The position numbers and the translations under genes are program-made. DNA of 64,000 nucleotides, taken from positions 25,036,075 to 25,100,074 of the forward strand of contig NC_026658.2 of assembly GCF_000004075.3 (NCBI RefSeq), given 5' to 3'. How positions within the stretch are numbered: position 1 is the stretch's first letter; each line of letters opens with the position of its first letter. The DNA is from Cucumis sativus (Eukaryota > Streptophyta > Magnoliopsida > Cucurbitales > Cucurbitaceae). This document shows, in pieces, positions 23,437 through 36,914 of the stretch. The notes under the pieces were generated by a model that saw only the letters and a list, made by a program, of their open reading frames with translations, ran no database searches and was not told the origin of the DNA.

Positions 23437-26400
23437 TCACTCCGATATTTGATTCCCGGAGTCTGTTTTCTGAACAAGCCGTTGCAGGCGCCGCAATCGA
23501 GTAATAAGCTGAGAAAACGACGGCCTCAATTGTGAGTCCCTGCAAAAAGGAGTGAAACTTCAAGATAGAGAAGTGACCCAGTGAATGATAAATAATCACA
23601 CAATGAAACGAACTGCAAATATGGGTGAAATGATACTCTTGAGACTGCTTAGGCCCCAGCTACAGGTGCAGTGGGCTATTATATAGCTCACTCAGTGTTA
23701 GTGTTTTCCCTTCTGTGTTTTCAAAATTAACAATAGTAATATTATTTGAAATCTCTCCTTGTCAACGATGTTTACTAATTCCTACCCATCATCTCTTCTT
23801 TACTAGTATTTACTATTTTCTATCCAAACTAAACACGAACTATTACAACTTATTGACTATAATAACTAATTCAGTGTCTCAAATGCTCCAGTGTGTAAAT
23901 TGTACTAGTACGGAAAAATGAAAGCAGATGGGATGATCATCTATGAAAATAAGAAAAACACGAGTATTGGATGTTAAGCTTACGTTTGCCAACAATCGCA
24001 AATGATCTGTGCAACTGCTGGATCAACATCTTGTGGGATTTCCAGGCGCCTATTCTGGAATCCAACAGCTCCTACGACCTGCATTGGGTTCAAACCTTTC
24101 CACGGTATGCGGCATGTCGTCAACTCCCACAATATTACACCAAAACTATACACATCACACCTGCATGACATATAAGGCAATGTCAATATCATGTCAAATT
24201 TGAGCAAAATATATGTTTCTCCAGTTTGATGCCTTGTCGAAACTTACTTTTCATTGGCTGGTTCATTCCTTAGAACTTCTGGTGCCATCCATTCAGGCTA
24301 CAATTAAGCAGAAAAAAATTAGCATGATTGATTACTATTGCAAAACCAGATGTGCAAATTATGAAGCTTGCAATTTGAATGAAATAGTAAGGTAGTATAT
24401 CCACTTTCAGTGCACAACTATCAAGGTTAGTACCGTTCCAGCAGTTGATTTTGAAGACAGAAATGTATTCTGCTTCACACGTGACAAACCAAAATCGCAA
24501 ACCTATGAATCAATGGAAGTTAGATACTAGAAAAGATCAATCCCCCTTAATTGGAACATACAAAAAATAGTATCCATAAAATAGTTTCAAATACCTTGAC
24601 AACCCAGTTTTTGTCAACAAGGAGATTGGGGGACTTTAGGTCTCTATGAACAATAGTCGGATGACTTGTGTGCAAGTAGTTCATTCCTTTGGCCTGGAAA
24701 AAGAAAGATTTATTAAAAGGAGATTACCATGTTTCGTGGGGAGAGGATTTTTTTCCTAACTCCTTACCACATCAAGAGCCATTTTCAATCGTCTCCTTTC
24801 ATCTAGCTGAGAGTTGGGCCGATGCAGTAACCTATACAAACTTCCCCTGCAATGTTTGTTGGTACATAGGAAAAAGATTAGGTCAGGATGGATATAGCTT
24901 GACTTTCTTTAGATGCAGCACCATACTCATGCTCATGAGGCTTCTCGACAATGACATAACTTGTTACAGAGATAGCTAAAAGGAGTGTTTGAGGTAGCTT
25001 GTAAAAGCAGTATTTTTGGCTGAAGCGTAACTATAATCACTTACCGAGGATAAAAGAAAACCAAGTGCTTCTTCAAACATAAGTGTTGGCCACTTAGCCA
25101 AATACAAATAGTTAGGTGAAAGAATACCCAAGCTGGAAATAATTTTCTTGATACCTTTTCAGTCTTCGCTAATAGAACAGAATACAGTAAGAATATGAAT
25201 ACTTATGCAGGTTTTTCAGAAGTTTATGCTTCCTTATGTGTGCAATCTAATATAAGGCGACAAGTTGTATCATCCCAAAAAATTCCCTTCATATTTGTAT
25301 TAACATAACAATTTGATTGAATTCAACGGTAGTTTTGATGATAACTGAAAGTAATTTGATAATATGCATAATACCACATTGACTCACAGCTTCTCGGTAA
25401 AAGAAGTAAATTTGATACAAACTCATGGCAGCAATAAAATTACACTGCAGCTTAACTTTTAGAACACACGGCAGGTAATCTTTAGGCTAAAATGATGTTA
25501 AAGAAGAAGGGGTGAAAAAGCAAAATAATCAACCTGGGAAGAAACTCTGTAAGGATAGAGAAATGAGGAGGGCGAGTCACAGCTCCCATGAAAAGGACAA
25601 CATTAGGGTGCCTCAACCTTAACATGATTTCAACCTGCATGAATAAGCAGAAGCTTAACATCTGTAAAAAAAAGCCCTTGAAGAGATTGTTATCAATTAA
25701 CTCATTTCTCAAACACAAATTATGGCCAGCTGCAAATATAGCAAACTGCAGAAAACAGTTGAACACACGAGGACAAGTCTGGATAGTAATCATCTTAAGA
25801 TATATGTTGATAAATGATTGAATCGACACTATTTGATTCAGATGATGTTAATGTCTGATAGATCCAAAAATTCATCAAGTAACCAGATCCAGCCAGTCAT
25901 TGATAAAAGCCCATCCTAATGGATTGTGATTGTGACCATCAACACAAGGTTCTTTTTTGTAATTCAAAATACCAAATTATTTAGACCGAGTCCTAATCAA
26001 GCATGACATACTACAACCCCCACCCAACAAATCTTCATTCAATTCCCTCATCCCATGTTAAAGCCACTGAAGTAATTTTTTTCCCATCTTCAGGCTTTCG
26101 TAACTAATTTTAATTGTTAGCTAAAGTTATCTATTTGTTCCATTCTGCTTTCCTAAATTTCCCCTATTTGATGTTTTCCAATTCCAAACCAGGGCATTCA
26201 AGTCTTAGAAGTGTTCATTTCTTGGGTTGGAAAAAAAGCCTGCATTTGCATGTACTTTAAGAAAAATATAGATAGATCCAGCAAATTTTCCAAATAAATA
26301 ACCTAAAGGTTGGACCCCGCAACTTACTTCACATTTTAATTGAACCAAAGCAGCACCAGAAAAATCTTGATCCAAGAACTTCTTCACAGCAACTTCCTGT

Positions 26401-29400
26401 AATTTAAAATATCCAAATTTAACTCCAACTCGAACAAAAATATTCAAAATACATGCTCAATAAGAAAGTTAGTGTTCAGCCTCCCAACAAAGAAACACGT
26501 TAAGGATTTATTCTAATATTGCATATTCTTATGCATGGAGGTTTTTTAAGCAATAAACGAAAGAAAAACTATATGATATGACAATGCATATGCCTATATA
26601 GTGAAACTTACAGTGCCATTCCAATCTGCTCGATAAACCTCGCCATATGAGCCTGGGATACGAAGAAAACCATTATTTTTCATTCCAAAAAATTTATCAA
26701 GAAAGACAAAACTGTGAATAGATTGAAAGCACAAAGGTGATTGAACAACGATGTTCACCTTTTATAACATTAAGAAAACCAAGAACTTATTTTGAAAGCA
26801 GTTTTCAGAATAGCTTTCTGTTTTTTGAAACATCAGCGAAACACATTTAGATAACAGTTATTTTACCAGCATCCTTTTCTTCTTTGATGACTCCACAGTT
26901 TTAGTTTAACAGAAACTAATTGTGGATTACGAAACAAACCCTTTCAGCTATGAATCATTAAAAGTCATTATTAAACCTGCAGTACATATTCCCCTAAAAT
27001 TTGATTGGACCCACTGATAGCTTAAGGAAGGGTTCTAGAGATAAACACACGACCGATGTGAATTAGATTCCTATGATTTAGAGAAGTTAGAATTTAGTCC
27101 ATATGGTTTTAAAAGTTAGAATTTCATCTTTATGGCTTTAGAAAAACTCATGAATAGTTCTTAGTTAGAGAGTCTCATTTCCTAATATTTTTACGAGGGT
27201 TATCAGACCATAGGGACAAAATTATAGTTTTTAAACTAAAGTTCAAGTTCTAAATTTCTCCAAACCATAAGGCTCAAATTTGTAATTGAACTCATTGAGA
27301 CTAGACATGTGTCTTACCAATACCAATACGTTCACCAATGTGAAGATCCTCCCAAGGAATTTCCCATTCTGCAACTTCACCTAATATTGGGTTAATTGTC
27401 TCATTGTGCTCATCACTAGCATGCAGTTTACTATCATCAGTTTGTAACAAATTTTCAAGTGGCTTTTCACACAAATCAAAGCATTGAAGAGTTCCACCGC
27501 TCTTATCTTGCAACAATCTTCTTTCTTCACTCACTAAGGCACTTCCTAGTTTCTTATGAGAGTCAGTATCAGATGTCAACAAAACATCATCCATATGTTC
27601 ACGATGAAAAGTTCCATTAACATCAACCAATTTTCCTGCTTCACCATTAACATCAACAAACACAAATCCCTCGTTTTTCATACTGTGAGGCCAAAAAATG
27701 CTGTGGTTGTTGGCATTTGTATTGGCCATTTGTTCTTCAGACAATCCCCCAGAAGGCACTTTCTGTTTATTTTCATGGACAACGTTGTTCAAATACTCCG
27801 CTTCAGTAGAAGTAGCAGAAGACTGTCCGTGGCTTGCTAAAATATAGGAGTGGCTCTGGAGCCCAACATCTATCCCTTTCCCATTGATTGGATACATTTG
27901 AAAAGTTTCTTTGCTTTCACCGTTGTCCTGTGATTCTATATCTGAAAACAAATCTGCAGGAGGTGACGCACCACTCTCTAACAAGACAGCATGTAATTTC
28001 TGAGCAAACTCTGGGTTCTTTGCAGCACTTATGACATACTTTGACACTTTTTTCACTTTCTTCTTTTGTGCAGAAGCGGACTGTGCAAATGCACCCAATG
28101 AACCTTCACAGGCACTGCTTTCTGATTCTAGAAGCTTTGCAAAATCATAACCGGAACTCCCACTTTGAATTTCTTCAATAAAGTTCCTAATGTTTTCTTT
28201 TGATTGAGCATCTAAATCTGAAGCTTCTTTGGATATTAAGTTGCAAACATCTGCTACTTCATCTTGAGTAGATGAAATTGACACTGCTTCAGCTCCTTCA
28301 TTTTGTAATATTGGAGTATCTTCGGGAACTTCTATAACATCTGCTGGCCTTCTATCAAATCCATAATTCGAAAATTGACCGCTGGGCGCCTCTGAGGGAA
28401 TTAACGTGCCCGGAGCACCCATAAGATCAATAATATATTCACTGCATCATAGAATAAAACATACAAAGATATTAGAGCTTCAAGTAATTTTATAAGATAT
28501 TCTTAGACTAGATTAGTATGAACATAAAAGATCGGGCAAACACTTCAACATTTTTTTACAAACATACAGAACATGGAGAGCACAGTACATTAGTTTCCAG
28601 AAAACCTAGAACCAGAAGGGAGAGGCTTTTTGTGTGTGGGTGGGGAGGGCATGAGGCACAGGATTAGGACAGTTGGGGGAAAGACGTAAGATAATGTTTT
28701 CCAATTGGCAAAGGTACCCTTACTTTTGTATTAAATTGATGAACCATCATGGGTTGACTCCTAATGGTAAAAAAGGAAACATAGTCTCAGTAACTAGCTA
28801 AGACGTCATGGGTTCATTCCATAGTGGTCACCTTACCTACGACTTAATTTCCTACAAGTTTTCTTGACACCCTAATGTTGTTAGGTCAGACAAGTTGTCC
28901 CGTGAGATTAGTCAAGATGCACGTAAGCTGCCCAAACGCAGATATAAGAAGAAAAAAAGTGACTGCATTTCAGTAACTACGTTGAAAAATTTTCTGCAAA
29001 TCCATCCCCTGTCCTATGCCTAGTTGTAATCTACAGCATGATCTTCTTTTTCTTTTCCAAGCATAAACTACAGTATTTCTATTGCGCAAAAATTAATTAA
29101 ACCAAGTCAAAAGGAAAAAAAATCAATGGATGCTAGTTTTTGGTTAGATGCATCAGAGTTGTGTAGCCATCCTATATGCATTCGTCGAGAATCGCATGGG
29201 AGTATTTCCTTTCTACTACTGAATGAAATGTTATCATTACAACTGAATAAACTTAAATCAATAAAATGGAACCGAGATGTGAACAGCAGCAGATTGAGGA
29301 AGAAAGAAGGGTCCAGATAGAGAAACCCACTATATTTCTTTAGATATTGTATACTAGACTAAAAAGAGATTCAACCATTAATGATTACCTTCCATTATCA

Positions 29401-32047
29401 ATTTTGATCATGTTCACAGCTCCGTCATCAGTACCAGTGTAGTAGCTTCCTTTGACAAGTATGCATGGAAGATTAATCCTATCAGCTAGCACCTAATACC
29501 AAAATTATGAAGTAAGCAACTTCAACCAAAAATATGAAAGAAAGAAAATGATATCAGCAAGAACTACAACATTTCTGATAATTGTTCCAAAAAAGGGCCA
29601 AATTTTGAAAAGCCTAAGAAACCAGGATGGCCAAGATTATTAAAGCACAACACGTTGGTTCAAGAAAATAAATGGTGAAAGGTATAAAATGAAGAGTTTT
29701 CAACCTTAAAAAGCAAGGCTCTATGACGTGCAAGTCCAATATCAAGACGACCAAGTGGTAGAATAATAGTGTTCAGAGAACTACGCATCTCATAACTCCT
29801 GCGTGTCCACCTTCTCAACATTTCTTCAGCATCACCAACAGGGCCACCCATTCTAGCAACAACCATATCAGCAATTTTTTGAACCAGGCCACTTAAAATG
29901 AAGCCATATTCAGAAACTCTGCATTCCATGAATATGTTATATGCTTGTCTCTCCAGCTGTTGAAGCTCAGGATCAAGCAAGCGGTTTACCAAAATCACCT
30001 CATAATCAATATCACTCGTCACACATATTTCTTTAAGATCAACTAACAGTGGCATCTTTCCACGGGTGCTAGAACTTGCAGTAATGCCATATAAGTCATA
30101 AAATCCATCCATCACTTTCTCGTCATAATTTACAACATTATAGCTCTGCATTGGTAAATAAAATAGTCATGCAATTGCTGCTGCCATGAAAAATAATCGA
30201 TAACAAACTGCACTTACCAATATGTTCACAAAATGATAACACGGAAATATAGATTTGTGCGCATTAAAGAAGTTAGTAACTAATACTTATATAATAATAT
30301 TTGAAGGATGTAATTTGAAGGATAATCCCATTTCCTTCAATTTCTAGCAGTCAAGATATATTACAAAATATTCCAGGCAAAACAACTTCAGAAGAAAGCC
30401 TTAATACTCAATAGTATCATTTCAAGTAAAAATTATAGGTTGATCGTTGATTCGGATAACAAGACAAGGCACGGTTTCCAAGGACCTAAACCAAAAAAAA
30501 GAACTGAAGGGTACATCATTGAACACAGGATCATTTAAATTAGCAAACTAACACTGCACTCAGCAATTTTGCAAGATATATGCACTTGCCTGAGGAGAGT
30601 GTCAGGTGTATGTGTATACTAAGTGATGAAAATAAAGGAAAAACTTCTATTGATTCTGAATATTCTGCATAAAAACAAGTAATTGGCAGTTTTGACTCCA
30701 CATAGAAAAGAACACAAGTAACAATCAAACCAGACAAACAATCTTAGAACCAAACGTATTGGGCCGTAACAAACTTGACATGCGATAAGACAGGCACAAG
30801 CCAAAAAATAACGACTTCCTAATGGCAAAAGGGGTAACAACCATAAAATCATTATCTCTGGAACAAAAACCACAATAAAACTTATATAACTGAAAGACCC
30901 ACAAGGAGAAGTTGTGCTAAAAAATGAAAGTAAAGTCATGAAAATAAGGAAATTTCAAACAAAAACTGCACTAAAATTGACAAACTTGGTCCCAACCTCA
31001 CTCTGAAAATCATAAATCAAAGTGAAAAAGCCCCATAACAATAATTCCCCAATCCAGTAGCAATCCAATGGACTGAGAGTTGCAAAAAGGGGAGGAAGTT
31101 TTGCATCTACATCCTAAAATGGAATGCGATGATTCTCCAACTGATAACTATGCTCCATTAACTATACTTCGGAAAGAGTAAGTTTCCACCAATCACCCAA
31201 AAATTGAAATAAAGATCAGAACAGAACTCACAACAACAATGCAGTAATTGATCACATGACCGCAAAACAACTCAAGCAATGGAGAGTACCTAAGATAGAA
31301 GATAGAAGATAGTAATTCCCCTACTCGTCTATCAAACGCATAACCTAATATTCAAAGTTTATGAAAACTGAAAATGAAACATCGCTAATCTAATGGCAAT
31401 TGTTCAAAACTTCATTGCCAAGAAGGGAGAACAAAAAATCCCCAGAATCGAATGATGCATAGTAATTGAAACATAATCGAAATTGCAATTCGCAGTATTG
31501 AACAATCAATCAAAACCTAGAAGATGAATAATGGGAACAAAAAACTGCCCAAATTCATTCAAAAAGCTCGAAGGCAAGTTAAATGGAAAAATACCCAATA
31601 CTGAAGCGAGAGGAATTCAGCGAGGGCTTTACTGCCGGAGACTGAAGGCGAACAGCCAAGACTCATCCGCTTGGCAGCATCGATCTGAGCTGATTCAGTA
31701 TCTTGTCTAGAATCAGGATCGGAAGCACTAATCGCCATAGCCAATTGCACCTGAAACTCCTCTTCCAAGGCATTGAAATCCACGCACCCACCGCCCACAT
31801 CCCCAGAAGCCGCCGGATCAACGACTGATTCAACAGCTTCCAATCTCCCCATTGTAGTAGAAGACGCCATAGACAAAGACGAAGAAGACCCAGATGACGA
31901 CGAACCCGATGGATTACTATTGGGGCTTGGGCCTGGACTGGGGCTCGAACTTGGTCGTGTTACAGGTCGAGCATCGCTCAATCGCTGATGCTCGTTAAGT
32001 CCTCCACCGATGTGAAGCTTTCGAAGAAGATGTTTCATTTTCGACAT
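23437..32047 (-). CDS. EDR1-type Raf-like MAPKKK (group B), 969 aa, 13 exons
   Basis: Exons 31595-32047, 29705-30145, 29389-29492, 27318-28441, 26612-26652, 26328-26396, 25534-25634, 24768-24846, 24595-24693, 24434-24502, 24248-24297, 23984-24160 and 23437-23539 join in phase to 2,910 nt. It starts [16 protein letters not shown], followed by a Ser/Pro-rich stretch. Residues about 145-345 form the EDR1/CTR1 regulatory domain ([53 protein letters not shown]). A polar linker follows. The kinase domain has the glycine loop GIGSYGEV (706-713), VAVKK with Lys726, HRDLKSPN (820-827), DFG (840-842) and PEWMAPE (861-867), so it looks active. Layout and N-terminus are most like the Arabidopsis At5g11850 group as I recall it. 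B3 Raf kinases of this kind activate SnRK2s in ABA and osmotic stress. The 5' UTR is a GA-rich microsatellite on the coding strand. Confidence 0.94.
27061..27290. mobile_element. Possible MITE-like fold-back relic in a kinase intron
   Basis: The left part contains AATTTAGTCCATATGGTTTT and the right part, read in reverse complement, contains AAATTTGAGCCTTATGGTTT, an imperfect inverted match around a span of about 220 bases. The left part also has two direct copies of AGTTAGAATTT followed by TATGG. Such paired 'CCATATGG' ends recall old non-autonomous elements, but I see no clean target-site duplication. It lies between exons 4 and 5 of the kinase. Confidence 0.35.
28752..28962 (+). mobile_element. 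tRNA-derived SINE relic in a kinase intron
   Basis: A block of about 200 bases reads TGGTAAAAAAGG, then CATGGGTTCATTCC (a pol III box B-like motif), then TTTCTTGACACCCTAATG, TTGTCCCGTGAGATTAGTC and GCACGTAAGCTGCCC, and ends in an A-rich stretch. This matches, from memory, a widespread angiosperm tRNA-derived SINE family. It is inserted antisense to the kinase, between exons 3 and 4. Exact ends are approximate and the copy is diverged. It is non-coding, so it cannot be broken in the usual sense; the box A is weak. Confidence 0.65.
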
Positions 32048-32080
32048 CGATCATCAAGCCACAACACACAAAACTCCTTC

Positions 32081-32146
32081 TCTATCTATCTATCAATCTC
32101 TCGCTCTCTCTCTCTCTCTCTCGCTCTCTCTTTCTCTCTCTATCTC
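32081..32146. repeat. TCTA/TC microsatellite in the kinase leader
   Basis: About 66 bases of TCTATC units passing into (TC)n with occasional CGC. On the kinase strand it is a GA/TAGA-rich run 34-100 bases upstream of the start codon, so it probably forms part of the 5' UTR. Confidence 0.9.
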
Positions 32147-35100
32147 ACTGGTCTCTTCATACACAAGGTTCACAAAAACGCCTTTTTTTTCCCCTCTTTT
32201 TCCTTCTATTTTCCTCTATTTCTATCTCTATTACGCTAAAAACCTACGCTCATCTTTAACTCTGAAAAACCACAGATTCGAATAAACATGGCTACCCTTT
32301 TCTTTCTTCTTCAAGCTAACACCCACTTCAATACACTTAAAACTCCTCACCAATTCCCTCCATTACAATCCTACACCTTCCACGCCCTTTCTTTCTCTTC
32401 TCTTCTCTTCTCAAGTCAATGACGCCATCTCGATCCTCTGCAATCACATACACCATTCTTCCATTTACCTCTCTTCATCCTGACCCTTCATTTCTCCCTC
32501 CAAGTCCACGCCTTTATGAGTACCCACATGAAATTTATCAATTGGGTCCCCAAATCTGTCGGTTAATCTTCCTCCCCACCGTCTGATCAACACAAATAAC
32601 TCGAATTCATCGATGTAAAGAAGTAGAGAATTGAAAAGAAACAAAAAAGAAAAAAAGAAACAGTCAGTTTGGGGAATTCTTATTAGTTATTATTATTATT
32701 CAATTCGGAATCTTAAGAAAGTAAGCGAATCCAAGTGTTAGAAACATCATCATCATCATCATCATCTGAGGTTACATGATATGATTTAATTGATACATAA
32801 GTTTGCTAGATAGAAATGTACCAAATCAAGAAAAAAATCACACTTTTCTTTTCCTTCTTTTAAATAAAATTGTAAAGTAGTCACCAGCACCACCCTCCCT
32901 TTAACTTGAAATTCAAAATTTGCCTCTATTTTGACTTAAGGAATATTATATTCACAAAATGAGATGTTGTTATTATAATTATTGTTTACATTTATTTGAA
33001 AAATGTGGTTAAGCACTTATGAAATTAGAAAATAGTTTTGTTAGATAGAATTTGAGGCTGATGAAGCCACGTTTGTGTGGGAGGGAATTGGAAGAATAAA
33101 AAGAGTAGGGTGAAGCTGGCATTGCAAGGGATTTGCCAGCTCATTTCTTACGTGTCCATATACATTTTCCAACTTTGCCAAACCTCGGACCATATAAATT
33201 TAATAACCACATTTCAATTCTTTCCCTAACTTTAAATTACTTTCCTTTACCCTTAACCCAATCCTCTCCTCACAACAGTTTAACATTTTTAATTACTCCT
33301 CATATTTACCATATTTACAATAAACAAAAAAGATGTATCATGAACTGAAAATATTTAATGAGCAAAATTTTAAAAATATAGAAACTTGACGAGTTATTAA
33401 CAATATTACTAAAATATAAAATTTATTATATTTGATTTTACATTTTTGTTTTAAGATTGGTTTCGATTTAGATCATAAAAACGTATCACTCCATATTGAT
33501 TCTCGTAACAATTTAGCATATAGATATGAAAGATTTATCTATTTAACTTTTATACATGCTGGGTTTTAGTACTGGAAGGGTTGAAGTTAGTGCAATTAAA
33601 GTAATTTTTATTAATAATATATGATTAAATTTGTTTTCAACCGTAAGTTTAAACTTTTAAATAAATTAGTGGTTTAATAACAAGCAATTGTCAAAATTAG
33701 CAAATTTGACAAAATCTTTATAACACATAGCCAAATTTAAAATTTTAACAATAATAAATATTGATACATTGATTAACAAAATCTATCAATAGTATAATCC
33801 AAAGAAATTTATAACCAATAAATATTTTAATTTAAAATGTCCCTTTAATAATTATAAAGTGAAATTTTAATAGTAATAAAAATGGTAAATTTTAATTAAT
33901 TGGAAGTAGATTGAAATAAACTTAAAACTTTCATTGAAACTAAATCCAATGGGACGAAAAAGATGTTTTTCCTAAATATTTAAAAGAAGAAGTCAATATC
34001 TGCACTCGTAATCTAATTAAATGGGTAATGAAGGGACAAAATTAGTTTGCAAAGTTTAGAGTATAAGCCAAAAATACAAATTTAGAGAGACAAAATATCT
34101 TGGGATAAGAGGAGAGTGGTTACTATACAACTTACCACGTTGAAGTTGCCACTACCACAAATATTACTAAAACAAATACAAGCAATTTCCATTCAAAGAA
34201 TAGTAAGAGACATATACAATACATGATTTCCAAATTAATGTGGTATTACAAAGATTCATGTGCATTCCTAAGTATGACTTAATTAGTACAATAATTAATG
34301 CTCAATAATTAAGAGAATTCAAGTAAGATGTTAAACATCAGTCTCATGAACAATTATGAGAGTCGTATACGGTAGGGATCGTGAGCTGTGTGCTGATGTT
34401 GGGCCTGGAAAATCCATGAACATATGATGAGATTTAAATCATTGCAGATGAAGCTAAATTGTCAGTAAAAGTAGGTGAACCAAATCTCAATATTTAAGCA
34501 TAGCCAACCATTCTGATTTCGTGTAGTGTATAATGTGTCTTAAGCTAACATGACACTAATAATATTGGAATTATGTTTGAAAGAGTTGTGGTTTGATTAA
34601 GCCCACCATAGATAAGATTTCAACGAAAGGTATGAATGTGAACACAACCCATGTTTCTAATTCAAATAGATTAAATATTAACAGAAAAGCCATGGAAAGC
34701 AAGTAGGCAACCAACCAAAACTTGGGAGTTTATAGCCACGAAGTTGGACAAGCTGTTGATGTTCGCCACCCCAAGATTTGGTTTCTTCCAAAGCACCCTG
34801 CAATTGGGTCAAATTTACTATCATGTAATACCAAACATGCATGAAAAACAGCCATTAGATCAGAATCATCTCCATGGCTATTTAGCCTTCAGGATATAGA
34901 CGTGGATCAGCCAACTTCTCCTTTCTGAATTGGAGCAATTGATATCTTCTCGTATCAAAACGAGCTTACCTGAACCTGTCCGAATAAACAGTCAACGATG
35001 TAGAATCTGCTTGAAATGATAAGCAATAAAAGCAAGTTGAACAGTGAGGGAGAGGGGGAGAGAGAAGGAGAGTTGTTCCTCTTGCAATGGATGACTCTTT

Positions 35101-35243
35101 AATTTCATTTTCCAATGGACACCCAATGAGAAGAGTGCCTAGAAATGGCCACACATAAATTGGTGCGAGAAACCTGTGGTCCAATTAAATGTTTGGCGCC
35201 ACAGAATTATTCAAGCTGAAATTTTGGTATGAAACAGCATTCA
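32147..35243. other. Upstream region of the kinase and AT-rich spacer
   Basis: About 3.1 kb. The first 500 bases are pyrimidine-rich on the + strand and likely belong to the kinase promoter. A (CAT)n run lies at 32744-32766. The stretch 33340-34100 is very AT-rich. Around 34370-35190 the composition is more balanced and could be transcribed, but open frames there are short and show nothing recognisable. Confidence 0.5.
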
Positions 35244-35480
35244 GCCAGAATTTTGAGAGTTATATGGTTCAAGCATTTCATGGAAGATGTTTAAAGCAAA
35301 GGGAAAAAGGCTATGAAGCCAGAATGTTGAAATTTACGTCACCCAATCATTTCATGTATGACTTTTTAAATTGAGGAACGGAAAAAGGTTAAGGAGCCAG
35401 AAGTTTGAAAGTTATGTCATTCAATGATTTCATGAAAGAGATTTTTTTAAACTGAGCAAAGTGAGGGAGAAAAAAGGTTA
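35244..35480. repeat. Degenerate three-copy tandem repeat, unit about 74-85 bp
   Basis: Three units begin with GCCAGAA at 35244, 35318 and 35396. Each continues with a 'TTGAAAGTTATGTCA'-like segment, then 'CAATCATTTCATG'-like, then 'TTTTTAAA', then 'GGGAAAAAGG' and 'TATGAA/TAAGGA'. The copies differ by substitutions and small indels, so the duplication is old. No reading frame persists across the units. Confidence 0.7.
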
Positions 35481-36914
35481 TAACTATTAGAGCACTGGGT
35501 ATAGGAGCTCAAAATATGTGGGAAGAGGAAAGTTCCGTAGATGTTATCGACTCACCACAATGACATGTTTGAAATTCGCGTTTCTCTCCATAAGAGGAAA
35601 AGCTCTTTAAGGGATCGGTTTGATATAAGTAATGTCTCTGACCTAAAAAGTCACACGAAGGAAACAAGAGTAAGGACCAGGAGGAAGATCGCAAAAACTA
35701 TTAAGAATATAAAAGTTGTGACCCACTAAATATTGTTAGTACTTTGCATTAAGAATTACAATATTTGATGCCTCAGTGAACCTCAGACTATCCCATCTAT
35801 ACATTATCTATTACAGTTTAAGACGTTAGCAAAATTATCACAAACCCTGTGGAAATATGAAGATGGTACCAAGCAGCTGTGGGAACTATTATGAATTAAA
35901 AGGAATGTGCGAGACAGAAAAACAACCCATAGGCAGTATAACAGCAGAATATCATCCACTAACAGGATAAGATAAAGACGAATACCTTCGTATGATATCC
36001 AAGTATTCAGATGCCTATCTAATGGCATAGCAATTTGTACCACCAGAGGCAAAGATGTATAAAATACATAAAGACTTGCTTTTATTCTTCATATTGATAT
36101 TCCATTTGAAAGGAATTATGAGGAGAATTTCATTTAAAACAAAGTAGTACGAGCGGAAATAGTCCAACAAATTGTAGTGATGGTCCCGTCTGGCCTGCAA
36201 AATTTTATAACATCAGCTGAGCAGTTCAAATGCGACCTTCTATGAAAAGTCAATGTCAATGCAAACAAATAACAGAAAACTCTAAACTTCAGTATTCCAA
36301 ATGGCTATGACATGCGAACAAGTTATTTCATCTAAATGACAGATACAAGTGTACTGAAATGGATTAAACGAACTATGTAGTCTCGTAATAAGAAATCTAA
36401 CTCAGTGAAATTAGAGCTTTTCGCTGTTTAAATCCCTTTCAGCAGAGTATCATCCGTCTGAAGTTTAACGCTAAATTTGCTCTATTTCTTCGTTTATTGA
36501 AGGAATTTTCCAATGAAAGGGTAGAGGTAGCGCAAGCATAAAAGAGAACTCAACGGTATAGCTTTCTCTTATTTTTAGAGAATTGAATGAACCAAATAGG
36601 AAGTTGATCAACTTCAAAAGAAATATCGACGTATCAGCAAGGGGAAAGCGTTAAACAAAGTAGATTCTTCAGAACTTCTCGTCAAAGTTGTAATTCAACA
36701 AGGAATAAAACTTGCCTGTTCTTTCATATACAAAAAAAAAAAAAAAAATCGATAAATCTAGAGAACAAGTTTGTTGATTACATTTCTGGGGTTGAATCAA
36801 AGTTTTGCAAATTGAATCACAAAATAACTTCAAACATGGTCAAAAGGGTTGGCTGGCCAATTACATTCCATTAATTATACAATAATTTTACAGGATGATA
36901 CAGACTCATACTTT
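35481..36914. other. Spacer, possibly part of a - strand non-coding transcript
   Basis: About 1.4 kb with ordinary composition and no coding sequence that I can support. A good acceptor on the - strand (TTTTGCAG at about 36198-36205) precedes a GC-richer stretch, which could be a 3' exon of the candidate small transcript described next. Confidence 0.35.

Noticed and set aside
35804-36052. - strand frame with a 'LVDDILLL' segment recalling a reverse transcriptase YVDD box
   Set aside because: Only that short match; none of the other conserved reverse transcriptase blocks appear around it, so it looks like chance.
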